This document shows positions 1 to 8,401 of a DNA stretch of 29,863 nucleotides, in pieces (positions within the stretch are counted from its first letter, which is position 1; every line of letters begins with the position of its first letter). The stretch spans positions 1-29,863 of the forward strand of contig JAGXSQ010000045.1 in NCBI GenBank assembly GCA_018333395.1. The letters are read 5' to 3'. The position numbers and the translations under genes are program-made. The stretch is from Dethiobacter sp. Its GTDB lineage: Bacteria; Bacillota_D; Dethiobacteria; Dethiobacterales; Dethiobacteraceae. The notes under the pieces are model-generated. The model was not told the origin of the DNA and searched no databases. It saw nothing but the letters and a program-made list of their open reading frames with translations.

Positions 1-171
1 TCTGGCCTCTGTCTCTGCTTCAGCCAGGCTTTGCTGCATAATCTCAGCCGCTCTGCGCTCGGCATCCTGAATAATTTCCCGCGACTCGACGTGAGCGCTC
101 CTCCTAATTTCCTCTGCTCTGTCTTCCGAATGGCGAATCCCTTTTACTACTTCTCCCAGCAAACGCCTCAC
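1..171 (-). CDS. V/A-type ATPase subunit H-like protein (5' part only, runs off left edge)
   Basis: Fifty-seven codons are visible, read leftwards from a GTG at 171-169; the gene continues beyond base 1. The peptide is a highly charged, heptad-like helix rich in Glu, Arg and Ala (for example EDRAEEIRRSA and IIQDAERRAAEIM). This is the look of the short coiled-coil peripheral-stalk subunit H/G of V/A-type ATPases (NtpF-like), which typically begins with about ten hydrophobic/basic residues followed by such a coil. An in-frame stop lies at 192-190, so the start must be in 189-163. GTG 171 follows a G-rich run that can act as ribosome binding site; TTG at 162-160, behind a GGTGAGG, is an alternative. 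The neighbour upstream is atpZ, consistent with an ATP synthase operon. It could instead be another coiled-coil protein such as an F0 b-type stalk. Confidence 0.6.
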   Translation of the reverse strand, partial: MRRLLGEVVKGIRHSEDRAEEIRRSAHVESREIIQDAERRAAEIMQQSLAEAETEAR

Positions 172-253
172 CCCCCCCCTCGCAGCATATTAGATCCTGC
201 TACAGCACACATCCATCGGTAAAATAACCAAAAAAAACGGCCCGAACTTCCGA

Positions 254-463
254 TCACTTTTTCATCAGCAGCCTCACCGCCTCCCTGAATCCCGCCGAGA
301 GCCCCGCTACAATACCAAGAAATACAAACAGCAACTCATAGCCAAACAGACGCCCGAGGTATCTTCCCAAAAGAATACCGCCTAGCAGAGACAACGAAAC
401 CGACAGACCCAGTTGAATAACAAGCCGTAACCCTGAGGCGTCCTCAGGCTTCAACCGGAACAT
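254..463 (-). CDS. atpZ: AtpZ/AtpI family small membrane protein of the ATP synthase operon
   Basis: A 69-residue protein with two predicted membrane helices (about residues 13-33 and 42-61) joined by a short basic turn (GRYLGRLFG), the typical AtpZ/AtpI (putative F0F1-ATPase subunit) layout. Members of this family are encoded first in ATP synthase operons and have been proposed to aid c-ring assembly or carry Mg2+/Ca2+. I chose ATG 463, which sits six bases behind AGGTG; a longer in-frame GTG at 487 lacks a comparable site. The gene ends 82 bases before the V/A-type stalk subunit gene. An AtpZ beside a V/A-type subunit rather than F-type atpB is slightly unusual. Confidence 0.75.
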   Translation of the reverse strand: MFRLKPEDASGLRLVIQLGLSVSLSLLGGILLGRYLGRLFGYELLFVFLGIVAGLSAGFREAVRLLMKK

Positions 464-658
464 GATTTCACCTGCCTGTGGACTCACTCCGCAGAGAGAG
501 CGTTTTTTCTTTTTTATTCCCCGAGAGCCACAAGATACCTGTTCGACAGCCTTTCCTAAATCCCTCTAGCTTCTAGAAGAAAGATTCGCTTTCCGCCCGC
601 TGCCCGAAACCTTCTAGGAGGAGGTGCTTTCCCGTGGAGTATACTGCTCTAAACAGCT

Positions 659-1840
659 TTAGCGGCGCACAACAGTAGCTACACCTTGCCCGCCGCCTAT
701 GCAAAGGGTGGCAAGACCAGTCCGCGCGTCACGTTTCTGCATTTCATAAAGTAGCGTAACAAAAATCCGCGCCCCGCTGGCACCAATAGGATGCCCCAGG
801 GCAATAGCGCCGCCATTGACGTTGACACTGTCCATGTTCAAATTCAGTGTCCGGGCCACCGCCAGTGCTTGGGCGGCAAACGCCTCATTGGACTCCAGCA
901 GGTCTATTTCAGACAGCTCCAACCCGGCTTTGGCCAGTGCTTTCTGCGTTGCCTTGATGGGGCCCGTCCCCATAATGCGCGGTTCAACGCCGGCGGAAGC
1001 GTAGCCGGCAATAACGGCCAGCGGCCTCAGCCCCAAAGCTTCGGCGCGTCCTAGCTCCATTAGGACTACAGCGGCAGCACCGTCATTAATCCCCGAGGCG
1101 TTGCCGGCAGTAACCGTCCCGTCTTTTTTGAAAGCGGGCGCCAGACGAGCCAGCGCCTCCACGGTAGTACCTTTCCGAGGAAACTCATCGATGTCAAAGC
1201 TAAGGGGGGCACCTTTACGCTGTGGGATTTGTACCGGAACAATCTCCTCCCGGAAGCGGCCCGCTTCGATCGCCGCTAGGGCACGGCGCTGGCTTTCCGC
1301 CGCCAGCCGGTCTTGGTCCTCGCGGGAAAGACAAAAATCAGCAGCGATATTTTCAGCGGTGATACCCATGTGCGTATCGCCCATGGCACACCACAGCCCG
1401 TCAGTAATCATGGTATCTACCAGTGACCCTTGCCCCATACGCAAGCCAAACCGCGCCCCCGGCACAGTGTAGGGAGCCTGGCTCATGTTCTCCATCCCGC
1501 CGGCCACTACCACTTCAGCATCACCAAGCATGATCGCCTGAGCGCCCAGGTTAACAGCCTTCAGGCCAGAGCCACAAACCTTGTTAATGGTTAGCGCCGG
1601 CACTTCCACCGGTAACCCGGCACGCAAAGCAGCCTGCCGGGCCGGGTTTTGTCCAAGTCCCGCCTGCAAAACATTTCCCATAATCACTTCATCCACTTGA
1701 ACAGGATCCACCTGGGCACGGCGCAGAGCCTCCCTGATAACGAGCGCCCCGAGGTCCACGGCCGCCACATCCCGGAGACTGCCGCCAAAACTGCCGATAG
1801 CTGTGCGCACAGCCCCTACCACGGCCACTTGTCTCATCAT
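659..1840 (-). CDS. thlA: Acetyl-CoA acetyltransferase (thiolase)
   Basis: A full-length 393-residue thiolase that condenses two acetyl-CoA to acetoacetyl-CoA or runs the reverse thiolysis. The nucleophilic Cys is at residue 89 (NKVCGSG), the NEAFA motif is at 318-322, the catalytic His at 350 ([14 protein letters not shown]), and the acid/base Cys at 380 (CIGGGQG). The two adjacent ATG codons at 1840-1835 follow GGAGGAGGG with five bases of spacing. A TTGACT hexamer at 1898-1893 could be a -35 element, but I see no good -10. No other butyrate or PHB genes are next to it, so the physiological direction cannot be told. It sits between wecB and the ATP synthase genes, a place where B. subtilis has no thiolase. 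Confidence 0.93.
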   Translation of the reverse strand: MMRQVAVVGAVRTAIGSFGGSLRDVAAVDLGALVIREALRRAQVDPVQVDEVIMGNVLQAGLGQNPARQAALRAGLPVEVPALTINKVCGSGLKAVNLGAQAIMLGDAEVVVAGGMENMSQAPYTVPGARFGLRMGQGSLVDTMITDGLWCAMGDTHMGITAENIAADFCLSREDQDRLAAESQRRALAAIEAGRFREEIVPVQIPQRKGAPLSFDIDEFPRKGTTVEALARLAPAFKKDGTVTAGNASGINDGAAAVVLMELGRAEALGLRPLAVIAGYASAGVEPRIMGTGPIKATQKALAKAGLELSEIDLLESNEAFAAQALAVARTLNLNMDSVNVNGGAIALGHPIGASGARIFVTLLYEMQKRDARTGLATLCIGGGQGVATVVRR

Positions 1841-1901
1841 TTTCGCCCTCCTCCTTCTTTTACTTGTCTACTACTCCTCTTTCTCAAGCTAGAGTCAAGG
1901 C

Positions 1902-3062
1902 TCAACCGGGAGTCGGCACAAAATCAGGCGGCCTCTCTCCGGTCAGACCAAAATGCCAGCGAACGGCGGCCACGATACGGGCAGCCGCCTGACCGTCCCC
2001 GTAAGGGTTGACGGCATTGGCCATCCGCCGGTAAGCGCCGTCGTCTGTCAGCAGTCGGGTCGTCGCTGCCACAATCTTTTCTTCCTGCACACCGACTAGC
2101 GCCACAGTGCCGGCCTCCACCGCCTCGGGACGCTCGGTCACCTCCCGCAGAACCAGCACAGGGCGGCCAAGTGCGGGAGCCTCTTCCTGGACACCGCCAG
2201 AATCGGTAAGCAGTAGAGTGCTTTTATGCATCAGGTTGTGAAAATCGGCTACATCAAGCGGCTCAAGAAGCAGTACCCGGTCTAGGTCGGCTAGGTGCCG
2301 ATAGACAGGCTCACGGACAGCCGGGTTTTTATGGACAGGAAAGACCATGAAAACGTCTTCATGCGCCAAGACGAGGCGGCGAAAAGCACGGCAAATGCTC
2401 TCCAGCGGCGCACCGAGATTTTCACGGCGATGCACCTCTGCCAGCAGCAGGCGCTTGTTCCTAGGCAGGCAGTTTAGCTCTTCCCTGGCAAAGCGGTGAT
2501 TTTTCCTGACGGTGAAGCGCAGTGCGTCAATGACAGTATTGCCAGTGACAAAAATATTCTCCGGCGCCGCGTTCTCGTCCAGCAGGTTGCGACTCGCCGA
2601 GGCGGTAGGGGCGAAATGCAGGTCTGCCAGCACGCCGGTGAGTTTGCGGTTCATCTCTTCCGGGAACGGCGCGTATTTCTGACCGCTACGCAACCCCGCC
2701 TCCACATGCCCCACACGTATCTGGCGGTAAAAAGCAGCCAGCGCTCCGGCAAAAGTAGTGGAGGTGTCGCCGTGCACCAACACTAATTCCGGGCAGACTT
2801 GCGCTAAGACCTCCTCCAGCCCGGCCAGCGTCCGCATGGTAATATCGGTCAACGTCTGGCCATGCCGCATCACGTCCAGATCATGCTCGGGGACGATGCC
2901 AAAAAGAGACAGCACCTGATCCAGCATCTCGCGGTGCTGGGCAGTGACACAGACGGACGTTTCCAGATCGGCAAACCGGCGCATCTCCAGGACGAGTGGG
3001 GCCATTTTGATGGCCTCCGGGCGGGTGCCAAAGATTACTAAGCAGCGCTGCGGCCTAGGCAT
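1902..3062 (-). CDS. wecB: UDP-N-acetylglucosamine 2-epimerase (non-hydrolysing)
   Basis: A 386-residue enzyme interconverting UDP-GlcNAc and UDP-ManNAc in the cytoplasm, supplying ManNAc for cell-wall polymers such as teichoic acid linkage units. The family signatures are present in order: GTRPEAIKM at 12-20, HGDTST at 97-102, GHVEAGLRS at 118-126, HRRENLG at 211-217, and the UDP-binding DSGGVQEE at 287-294. The length is normal for the non-hydrolysing bacterial class (also called mnaA). The ATG overlaps the end of comEB by eight bases, so the two are translationally coupled. It belongs to the run that leads into the ATP synthase operon. Confidence 0.94.
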   Translation of the reverse strand: MPRPQRCLVIFGTRPEAIKMAPLVLEMRRFADLETSVCVTAQHREMLDQVLSLFGIVPEHDLDVMRHGQTLTDITMRTLAGLEEVLAQVCPELVLVHGDTSTTFAGALAAFYRQIRVGHVEAGLRSGQKYAPFPEEMNRKLTGVLADLHFAPTASASRNLLDENAAPENIFVTGNTVIDALRFTVRKNHRFAREELNCLPRNKRLLLAEVHRRENLGAPLESICRAFRRLVLAHEDVFMVFPVHKNPAVREPVYRHLADLDRVLLLEPLDVADFHNLMHKSTLLLTDSGGVQEEAPALGRPVLVLREVTERPEAVEAGTVALVGVQEEKIVAATTRLLTDDGAYRRMANAVNPYGDGQAAARIVAAVRWHFGLTGERPPDFVPTPG

Positions 3063-3531
3063 AGGAAGCTCCTTGCCCGCCAGCGGTAAGACAGCGGACC
3101 CGGAGGCCGGCCTCCGCCATAAGTTCCGCCGCCAGCGTATCGGGGTAAGCGTTAATGACGACCACTTCTTTCATGCCGGCGTTAATAAGCATCTTGGCGC
3201 ACATCACGCACGGATGCGTGGTGCAGTAGATGGTGCCCCCCTGGATCGGCACACCGTACAGCGCCGCTTGCAAAATGGCGTTCTGCTCAGCATGCAGGGC
3301 ACGACAGAGCTCGTGCCGTTCGCCGGAAGGGACGCCCCGAGCCTCGCGGAGACAGCCGATTTCCTGGCAGTGAGCCAAGCCGCTAGGTGCACCGTTATAA
3401 CCAGTGGCCAAAATGCGCTTGTCTTTGATAATCAAAGCGCCTACCTGCCGCCGCAGACAGGTGGAGCGGCTAGCTACTACCTGCGTGATTGCCAGAAAAT
3501 AAGAGTCCCACGTAGGGCGCAAAGTCTTCAT
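3055..3531 (-). CDS. comEB: dCMP/deoxycytidylate deaminase family protein
   Basis: A 158-residue zinc deaminase of the ComEB/dCMP deaminase family, making dUMP from dCMP for thymidylate synthesis. The zinc and catalytic site is intact: HAEQNAI with His80 and Glu82, then TTHPCVMC with Cys108 and Cys111. An N-terminal TWDSYF and GYNGAPSG are also typical. The ATG follows a GGAAAGG that nearly touches it, and the gene starts 14 bases after the glyA stop. It overlaps the wecB start by eight bases. The same glyA-comEB-wecB linkage occurs in many Clostridia. Confidence 0.93.
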   Translation of the reverse strand: MKTLRPTWDSYFLAITQVVASRSTCLRRQVGALIIKDKRILATGYNGAPSGLAHCQEIGCLREARGVPSGERHELCRALHAEQNAILQAALYGVPIQGGTIYCTTHPCVMCAKMLINAGMKEVVVINAYPDTLAAELMAEAGLRVRCLTAGGQGASYA

Positions 3532-3545
3532 CCTTTCCAGAGCGG

Positions 3546-4781
3546 CTACTCATAAACCGGGAAAGCCTGACACAGAGCAGCAACCTGTTTCCTGGTCCTG
3601 CGCTTGGTTTCCCCATCATTTGGGCTGTGCAGAATATCAACAATTAGCCCGGCAATCGCGGCCATTTCCGCCTCCCGCATGCCGCGGGAAGTAACCGCCG
3701 GGGTACCAAGGCGCAGCCCGCTCGTAACAAAAGGATTTTCCTGATCAAAAGGAATGGTATTTTTGTTGGCGGTAATCGCCACTTGGCCCAGTGTTTCTTC
3801 GGCCTGCTTGCCTGTCAGCCCTTTGTTACGCAGGTCCAGCAGCAACAGGTGGGTATCGGTGCCGCCGGAAACCAAGGTAAAACCGTGTCCGGAAAGCGCT
3901 TGCGCCAACGTCCGGGCGTTGACCACCACCTGCTTCTGGTAAGTAACAAACTCCGGCTGCAGCGCCTCGCGGAAGCCTACCGCCTTGGCGGCAATGATGT
4001 GCATCAATGGACCGCCCTGCAGGCCGGGGAAAACCGCCTTGTCCACGGCGCTGGCAAACTCCTGCCGGCAGAGGATAAAGCCGCCGCGCGGCCCGCGCAG
4101 CGTCTTATGGGTGGTGCTGGTCACAAATTCGGCGTAGGGCACTGGGCTTGGATGCAGCCCGGCCGCCACTAGGCCGGCGATATGTGCCATATCCACCATC
4201 AGGTAGGCACCAACGGCATCGGCAATCTGACGGAAAGCGGCAAAATCAAGAACACGCGGATAAGCACTTGCTCCAGCCACAATCAGGCGCGGAGAGTGTC
4301 TTCTGGCCAGCGCCTCCACTTGGTCGTAGTCCAGATACCCTGTTTCCGGGTTTACACCATACGAGAAAATTTTAAAATACTTGCCGGAAATGTTGGCCGG
4401 GCTGCCGTGCGTCAGGTGTCCGCCGTGGGAAAGATTCATGCCCATAACCACCTCGCCGACCTTCAGCGCCGCCAGAAAGACGGCGAGGTTGGCACTGGCG
4501 CCGGAATGTGGCTGCACATTAGCGTGCTCCGCGCCAAAGAGAGCCAGCACGCGCTGCTTAGCCAGGACTTCCACCAAATCCACAAACTCGCAGCCGCCGT
4601 AATAACGTTTGCTGGGATACCCTTCCGCATATTTATTGGTCAACACTGACCCTTGAGCCGCCAGCACCGCTTTGCTGACATAGTTCTCCGAGGCGATCAG
4701 CTCCAGATGATCCTGTTGCCGTTGAAATTCCTGGTCGATAGCCTGGGCCACTTCCGGGTCAAACGATTTTAGACTGGCCAT
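3546..4781 (-). CDS. glyA: Serine hydroxymethyltransferase
   Basis: A 411-residue PLP enzyme converting serine plus tetrahydrofolate to glycine plus 5,10-methylene-THF, the main one-carbon source. The PLP-binding Lys is residue 226 in [13 protein letters not shown]. Other SHMT motifs are [10 protein letters not shown] (27-36), [13 protein letters not shown] (51-63) and VDMAHIAGL (196-204). Length and ends match the family. It starts 11 bases after rpiB ends, clearly in the same transcript. The rpiB-glyA order is as in B. subtilis, but upp, which follows glyA there, is absent here. Confidence 0.97.
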   Translation of the reverse strand: MASLKSFDPEVAQAIDQEFQRQQDHLELIASENYVSKAVLAAQGSVLTNKYAEGYPSKRYYGGCEFVDLVEVLAKQRVLALFGAEHANVQPHSGASANLAVFLAALKVGEVVMGMNLSHGGHLTHGSPANISGKYFKIFSYGVNPETGYLDYDQVEALARRHSPRLIVAGASAYPRVLDFAAFRQIADAVGAYLMVDMAHIAGLVAAGLHPSPVPYAEFVTSTTHKTLRGPRGGFILCRQEFASAVDKAVFPGLQGGPLMHIIAAKAVGFREALQPEFVTYQKQVVVNARTLAQALSGHGFTLVSGGTDTHLLLLDLRNKGLTGKQAEETLGQVAITANKNTIPFDQENPFVTSGLRLGTPAVTSRGMREAEMAAIAGLIVDILHSPNDGETKRRTRKQVAALCQAFPVYE

Positions 4782-4792
4782 TTTGCGCCTCC

Positions 4793-5260
4793 TTAGCGGC
4801 TGGTCCCGGAACTGTCCAGGAACTTGCGTTCGATTTCCCTTATTTTTTCTATACGGCAGGCATGCCGCCCGCCGCTGAACCTAGCACACAAAAACGACTC
4901 CACCACGTCCTGTGCCAGCCCTACACCCACCACGCGGCCTCCCAGCGTCAGGATGTTGGCGTCATTATGCTCTCGGGCCATGCGCGCCGAGAAGGTGTCG
5001 TGGCAGTGTGCCGCCCGGATGCCCGGAATTTTATTGGCCGTGATGTTGACCCCAATGCCAGTGCCGCAGACAATAATACCTAAATCAAACCGGCCGCTAA
5101 CCACCGCCTCGGCCACAAGTACGGCAAAGTCGGGGTAGTCGGCCGCCTCGCCAGAAAAGACGCCGAAATCGTGAAACTCATAAGCTCGTTCCGCAAGGTA
5201 AGCGCAGAGCTGTTTTTTTAAGCGAAAGCCCCCGTGATCACTAGCAATAGCGATCTTCAT
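4793..5260 (-). CDS. rpiB: Ribose-5-phosphate isomerase B
   Basis: A 155-residue RpiB-type sugar-phosphate isomerase interconverting ribose-5-phosphate and ribulose-5-phosphate. ASDHGGF at the N terminus, Cys65 in IIVCGTGIG and His98 in EHNDAN are the usual catalytic and phosphate-binding elements. The start is behind a GGAGGG. It lies 42 bases downstream of ywlE and 11 bases upstream of glyA. Together with the transaldolase gene further upstream it supports a working non-oxidative pentose phosphate route. Confidence 0.95.
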   Translation of the reverse strand: MKIAIASDHGGFRLKKQLCAYLAERAYEFHDFGVFSGEAADYPDFAVLVAEAVVSGRFDLGIIVCGTGIGVNITANKIPGIRAAHCHDTFSARMAREHNDANILTLGGRVVGVGLAQDVVESFLCARFSGGRHACRIEKIREIERKFLDSSGTSR

Positions 5261-5302
5261 CTTTTCCCTCCTGCCCGGCAGGATATTTCTCCTCTGGCAC
5301 TG

Positions 5303-5779
5303 CTAATTCCTGCTCTTTTTTTCTTCCGCGTGCAGCTTCTTCAAGATCAGGGCTGTCAAATCCGCCAGCTCACGTGCCATGGCTCTGTAAGCAGGCAACC
5401 CTCCACCAAAGGGATCCTCGACATCCCCCACCCGGCCGGAATATTCTTTAAGAGTATGAACTTTTCCTGCCGACTGCGGACTTTTCTGCAGCACCTGCAC
5501 TTTATGGCTGGCGGTCATCACCAGTACCAAGTCAGCATCAGCCAGCATCTCCGATGTCAGGCGTCTAGAACAGTGCTCGAAGAGGGTCAGTCCGTATTCG
5601 GCGGCCACGGCGGCAGCCGCTGCACTGGCTGGAGCAGCCGCGAAAACAGCCAGACCGGCCGACTTCACCGTCCATAAGCTGTTTCCTCCATCAGCCAGCA
5701 TCTTTCGGGTCAGAGCAGCCGCCAGCGGGCTGCGGCACGTGTTGCCGCTGCAAACAAAAAGCACCGTTTTTCCCCTCAT
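5303..5779 (-). CDS. ywlE: Low-molecular-weight phosphatase, probable protein-arginine phosphatase
   Basis: A 158-residue LMW protein phosphatase. The P-loop is CSGNTCRS at 10-17 (nucleophile Cys10, Arg16), and the general-acid Asp is in DPFGG (Asp122). Residue 14 of the loop is Thr. In B. subtilis YwlE the equivalent Thr is the feature linked to phospho-arginine rather than phospho-tyrosine specificity, so I infer a protein-arginine phosphatase counteracting McsB, although mcsB is not in this window. The gene starts four bases after the Sua5 gene stops, and the same ywlC-ywlE-rpiB order is found in B. subtilis. Confidence 0.88.
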   Translation of the reverse strand: MRGKTVLFVCSGNTCRSPLAAALTRKMLADGGNSLWTVKSAGLAVFAAAPASAAAAAVAAEYGLTLFEHCSRRLTSEMLADADLVLVMTASHKVQVLQKSPQSAGKVHTLKEYSGRVGDVEDPFGGGLPAYRAMARELADLTALILKKLHAEEKKSRN

Positions 5780-5783
5780 GTGC

Positions 5784-6875
5784 TCACTTTGCCTCCACCA
5801 AGCGCGGGCCAGCCGCCTTACGCAGCCGGTTCATCAGCGCCACTCCCAAGCCTTCTTCAGCATACCCTTCCGCCAGGATGACGTCAACTCCTTTTTGGTC
5901 AAAGCGGCGCAAGGCTCCATAAAGGTTGGCCGCCAGTGAGGCCGGGTCTTCTCTCCTGCCCAGTATCTCCACCTGCTCAGCCGGCAGTTTCGCGGCGTTT
6001 TCCGCGCAAAGCAGCAAACCGACAGAAAGGCCGCAACCCCGGAAATCGGCCAGCAGCTCCGCGAGGCGCGCCAGCACCGCTTCCGGCTGGCCCTGCACAA
6101 GGTAAAGAGGCGCACGCGGCGCGTAATGCGTGTATTTCAAGCCCGGCGAAGGCGGTTTGCCGCCATCCGCTTCCTGCCAGGCAAAATTTACGCATTCCTT
6201 CCCCAGCGACACAGAAATCTCTTCCGCCGTCACCCCCCCTGGGCGCAGGAGGACGGGCCGCCCGCCGCGGATGTCCAACACCGTTGACTCCACCCCCACA
6301 GTGCAAGGGCCGCCGTCGAGTACAGCCTCAATTCTGCCAGCCAAGTCTTCCAGGACATGGGCGGCGGTAGTCGGACTTGGCCTCCCCGACAGGTTGGCGC
6401 TGGGGGCAGCGACCGGCAGACCGACCTCCCGCAACAAAGCGAGCGCCACCGGGTGCGCGGGAACGCGCAACGCCACGCTGTCCAGGCCGCCGGTCACCTC
6501 CTGTGGGACGATTTTCCTGCTTTCCAAAACGAGCGTCAGCGGCCCGGGCCAAAAACTCTCCGCCAGCAGCCACGCTTCCTCAGGGATATTTTGGGCCAGC
6601 GTCTCCACCTGCACAGCGCTGGCCAAATGGACAATCAGCGGGTTGTCAGCCGGCCGGCCCTTAGCCGCAAAAAGACGCGTTACGGCAGATGCCTCCATGG
6701 CGCTGGCACCAAGGCCGTAAACTGTTTCCGTGGGGAAGGCAACCAGCTTTCCCTCCCGGAGCAGGTGGGCGGCCAGCTCAATTGCCGCGCGGCACTCCCC
6801 GTCACTGTGGGCGGCCAGCAGCAGTGTCCCCGCTATCTTGGGCCAGTTCAAAATATCCCCCGCTTTCACTTTCAT
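5784..6875 (-). CDS. ywlC: L-threonylcarbamoyladenylate synthase (Sua5/YwlC)
   Basis: A 363-residue long-form Sua5. The YrdC-like domain (about 30-220) makes threonylcarbamoyl-AMP from Thr, bicarbonate and ATP for the t6A37 tRNA modification; it shows FPTETVYGLG at 47-56, KGRPADNPL at 72-80 and APSANLSG near 155-162. A linker containing the family-typical PSPGLKYTHYAPRAPL leads to the Sua5 C-terminal domain (about 255-360). The ATG at 6875 has only a weak ribosome binding site. A TTG eight codons later follows GGGGG and could be the real start; the conserved domain is unaffected either way. It is the first gene of the run leading to atpZ. Confidence 0.93.
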   Translation of the reverse strand: MKVKAGDILNWPKIAGTLLLAAHSDGECRAAIELAAHLLREGKLVAFPTETVYGLGASAMEASAVTRLFAAKGRPADNPLIVHLASAVQVETLAQNIPEEAWLLAESFWPGPLTLVLESRKIVPQEVTGGLDSVALRVPAHPVALALLREVGLPVAAPSANLSGRPSPTTAAHVLEDLAGRIEAVLDGGPCTVGVESTVLDIRGGRPVLLRPGGVTAEEISVSLGKECVNFAWQEADGGKPPSPGLKYTHYAPRAPLYLVQGQPEAVLARLAELLADFRGCGLSVGLLLCAENAAKLPAEQVEILGRREDPASLAANLYGALRRFDQKGVDVILAEGYAEEGLGVALMNRLRKAAGPRLVEAK

Positions 6876-7156
6876 TGGGTGTTTGTTGCCTAGGTATTCT
6901 GAGGCCCTTTCGTCTGCCCATCATCACCGCGTTACAAGTTATCCGACAAAACTTTTGCTTCTACAACCACTGCACAGATTCCTGCCACCTGCAACGCGTT
7001 ATTTATTCTCCCCTTAAAATACCCCCCGTCATTCCTGCGCACTGCGACTCCCTTCGAAATAAACTCGCTCGGGTGTCCCTAAATTTTTCGGCTCTTGACA
7101 AGGATATAGTAATACTATACCTTAAAGCCAGCGTGAAAAGGCAGGAGGTGCTTAGA
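6876..7156. other. Divergent intergenic region between ywlC and larC
   Basis: About 280 bases separate two divergently read genes, so promoters for both should lie here. On the plus strand TTGACA at 7095-7100 is a consensus -35 hexamer, but the expected -10 position holds no good match; TATACC at 7116-7121 is only 15 bases away. A 15-base palindrome lies directly downstream (listed separately). For ywlC on the minus strand I see no promoter I trust. The rest has no open frame with a ribosome binding site. Confidence 0.5.
7105..7119. promoter_or_regulatory. Palindromic operator candidate upstream of larC
   Basis: TATAGTA-A-TACTATA is a perfect 7-1-7 palindrome. It begins four bases after the TTGACA at 7095-7100 and ends 24 bases before the larC ribosome binding site, so it would cover the core promoter. 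It is the kind of site a dimeric repressor would use. It does not match the E. coli NikR operator (GTATGA-N16-TCATAC) or the usual Fur/PerR boxes, so the regulator is unknown. Confidence 0.45.
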
Positions 7157-8356
7157 ATGACGCTCGCCTATTTCGATTGTTTCGCTGGCGCGAGCGGCGA
7201 CATGCTGCTGGCGGCACTGCTTGATGCCGGCGCGCCGCTGGCGGCGGTGCAGGCGGAACTGGTCAAACTGCCGTTAGACGGCTATGAACTGAAAACACAA
7301 CGGGTGAAAAAGAACGGTCTGGGGGCGCTGGCTCTGACGGTGGAGATCCGGGAAACCACACCATCACACCGTCACTTCCGAGATATCAAAAAGATGCTGG
7401 AGGCAAGTAATCTGTCTCCAGGTGTCAAAGCGCAGAGCCTTGCCGTCTTTACCCGCTTGGCGGAGGCGGAAGGCAAAGTGCATGGCTTGCCTCCTGAAAC
7501 AGTCCACTTTCACGAAGTTGGCGCCGTCGATTCCATAGTCGATATTGTGGGGATTGCGGCCGCCTTGGAGTCTCTTGGCATCACAGCCATTTACGCCTCA
7601 CCGTTGCACGTGGGCAGCGGCTTCGTACAGTGCGCTCACGGCCTGTTGCCCGTGCCGGCGCCGGCCACCATGGAGCTGTTACAGGGTCTGCCGGTCTATG
7701 CGCGCGGTATCGAAGCCGAACTTCTGACGCCAACCGGGGCGGCAGTGCTGGCTACTCTTGCTACGTTCGGCCCGCTGCCGCCCATGACTGTACATCAGAC
7801 CGGCTACGGCGCCGGTAAACGTGACCTGTCCATCCCCAACCTGCTGCGCGTCATCATCGGGCAAACAGCGGAAACCAGCGGCCTGGTACAGGAAACGATG
7901 GTGCTGTTCGAGGCCAACATTGACGACTTAAACCCGGAGATTTACGGCTACGTGCTGGACAGGCTTTTTGCCGCCGGCGCGCTGGACGCCTACCTTTTGC
8001 CGCTGCAGATGAAAAAAAACCGGCCCGGGACACTGCTTTGCGCTCTGACGAAGCCAGAGCAGGAAACGGCCGTGCTGGAGGTTTTGTTTCGCGAAACGAC
8101 CACGCTTGGCGTCCGCCGCCTCACCGTCGAAAAGTTAATGCTGCCGCGCCGGCATATCACGGTCAGCACCCCTTTCGGGCCGGCCCGCGTCAAAGTGGCC
8201 ACCTGGCAAAACGAGGAGGTCAATGCCGCCCCTGAATACCAGGACTGCCTGCTTCTGGCAAGCCAAAGCGGCGCCTCTCTCAAGGAAGTCTACGCCGCCG
8301 TCATCGCCGCCTACCACACGCTTAAGGCTTTTCCGCAGGAGCCCATTGACGATTAA
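7157..8356 (+). CDS. larC: Nickel-pincer cofactor biosynthesis protein LarC (single-ORF form)
   Basis: A 399-residue LarC, the CTP-dependent cyclometallase that inserts nickel into the pyridinium bis-thiocarboxylate mononucleotide to finish the cofactor of lactate racemase and its relatives. FDCFAGASGDM (6-16), HFHEVGAVDSIVDI (117-130), HGLLPVPAPAT (161-171) and ELLTPTGAA (188-196) are characteristic; the C-terminal half (from about residue 255, ANIDDLNPE) is the LarC2 part. In Lactobacillus plantarum larC is split and joined by frameshifting; here it is one uninterrupted frame. ATG 7157 is preceded by GGAGGTG at 7144-7150. The frame stays open further upstream, but those codons are non-coding leader. 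It is convergent with the 986-residue gene. Confidence 0.93.
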   Translation: MTLAYFDCFAGASGDMLLAALLDAGAPLAAVQAELVKLPLDGYELKTQRVKKNGLGALALTVEIRETTPSHRHFRDIKKMLEASNLSPGVKAQSLAVFTRLAEAEGKVHGLPPETVHFHEVGAVDSIVDIVGIAAALESLGITAIYASPLHVGSGFVQCAHGLLPVPAPATMELLQGLPVYARGIEAELLTPTGAAVLATLATFGPLPPMTVHQTGYGAGKRDLSIPNLLRVIIGQTAETSGLVQETMVLFEANIDDLNPEIYGYVLDRLFAAGALDAYLLPLQMKKNRPGTLLCALTKPEQETAVLEVLFRETTTLGVRRLTVEKLMLPRRHITVSTPFGPARVKVATWQNEEVNAAPEYQDCLLLASQSGASLKEVYAAVIAAYHTLKAFPQEPIDD

Positions 8357-8401
8357 CCGCCCCTTGCAAAACGGTCCCATAATTCGAGGGACAACCGGCC
8401 G

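Noticed and set aside
2944..3555. 203-residue plus-strand ORF over wecB/comEB
   Set aside because: It lies wholly over two well-supported minus-strand genes and resembles no protein.
6689..7156. N-terminal extension of larC to 555 residues
   Set aside because: The frame is open by chance over the ywlC gene on the other strand and the promoter region. GGAGGTG at 7144-7150 and homology to LarC fix the start at 7157.
8378..8396. GTCCC/GGGAC repeat between larC and the 986-residue gene as terminator
   Set aside because: The stem is five pairs around a 9-base loop, without a T-run.
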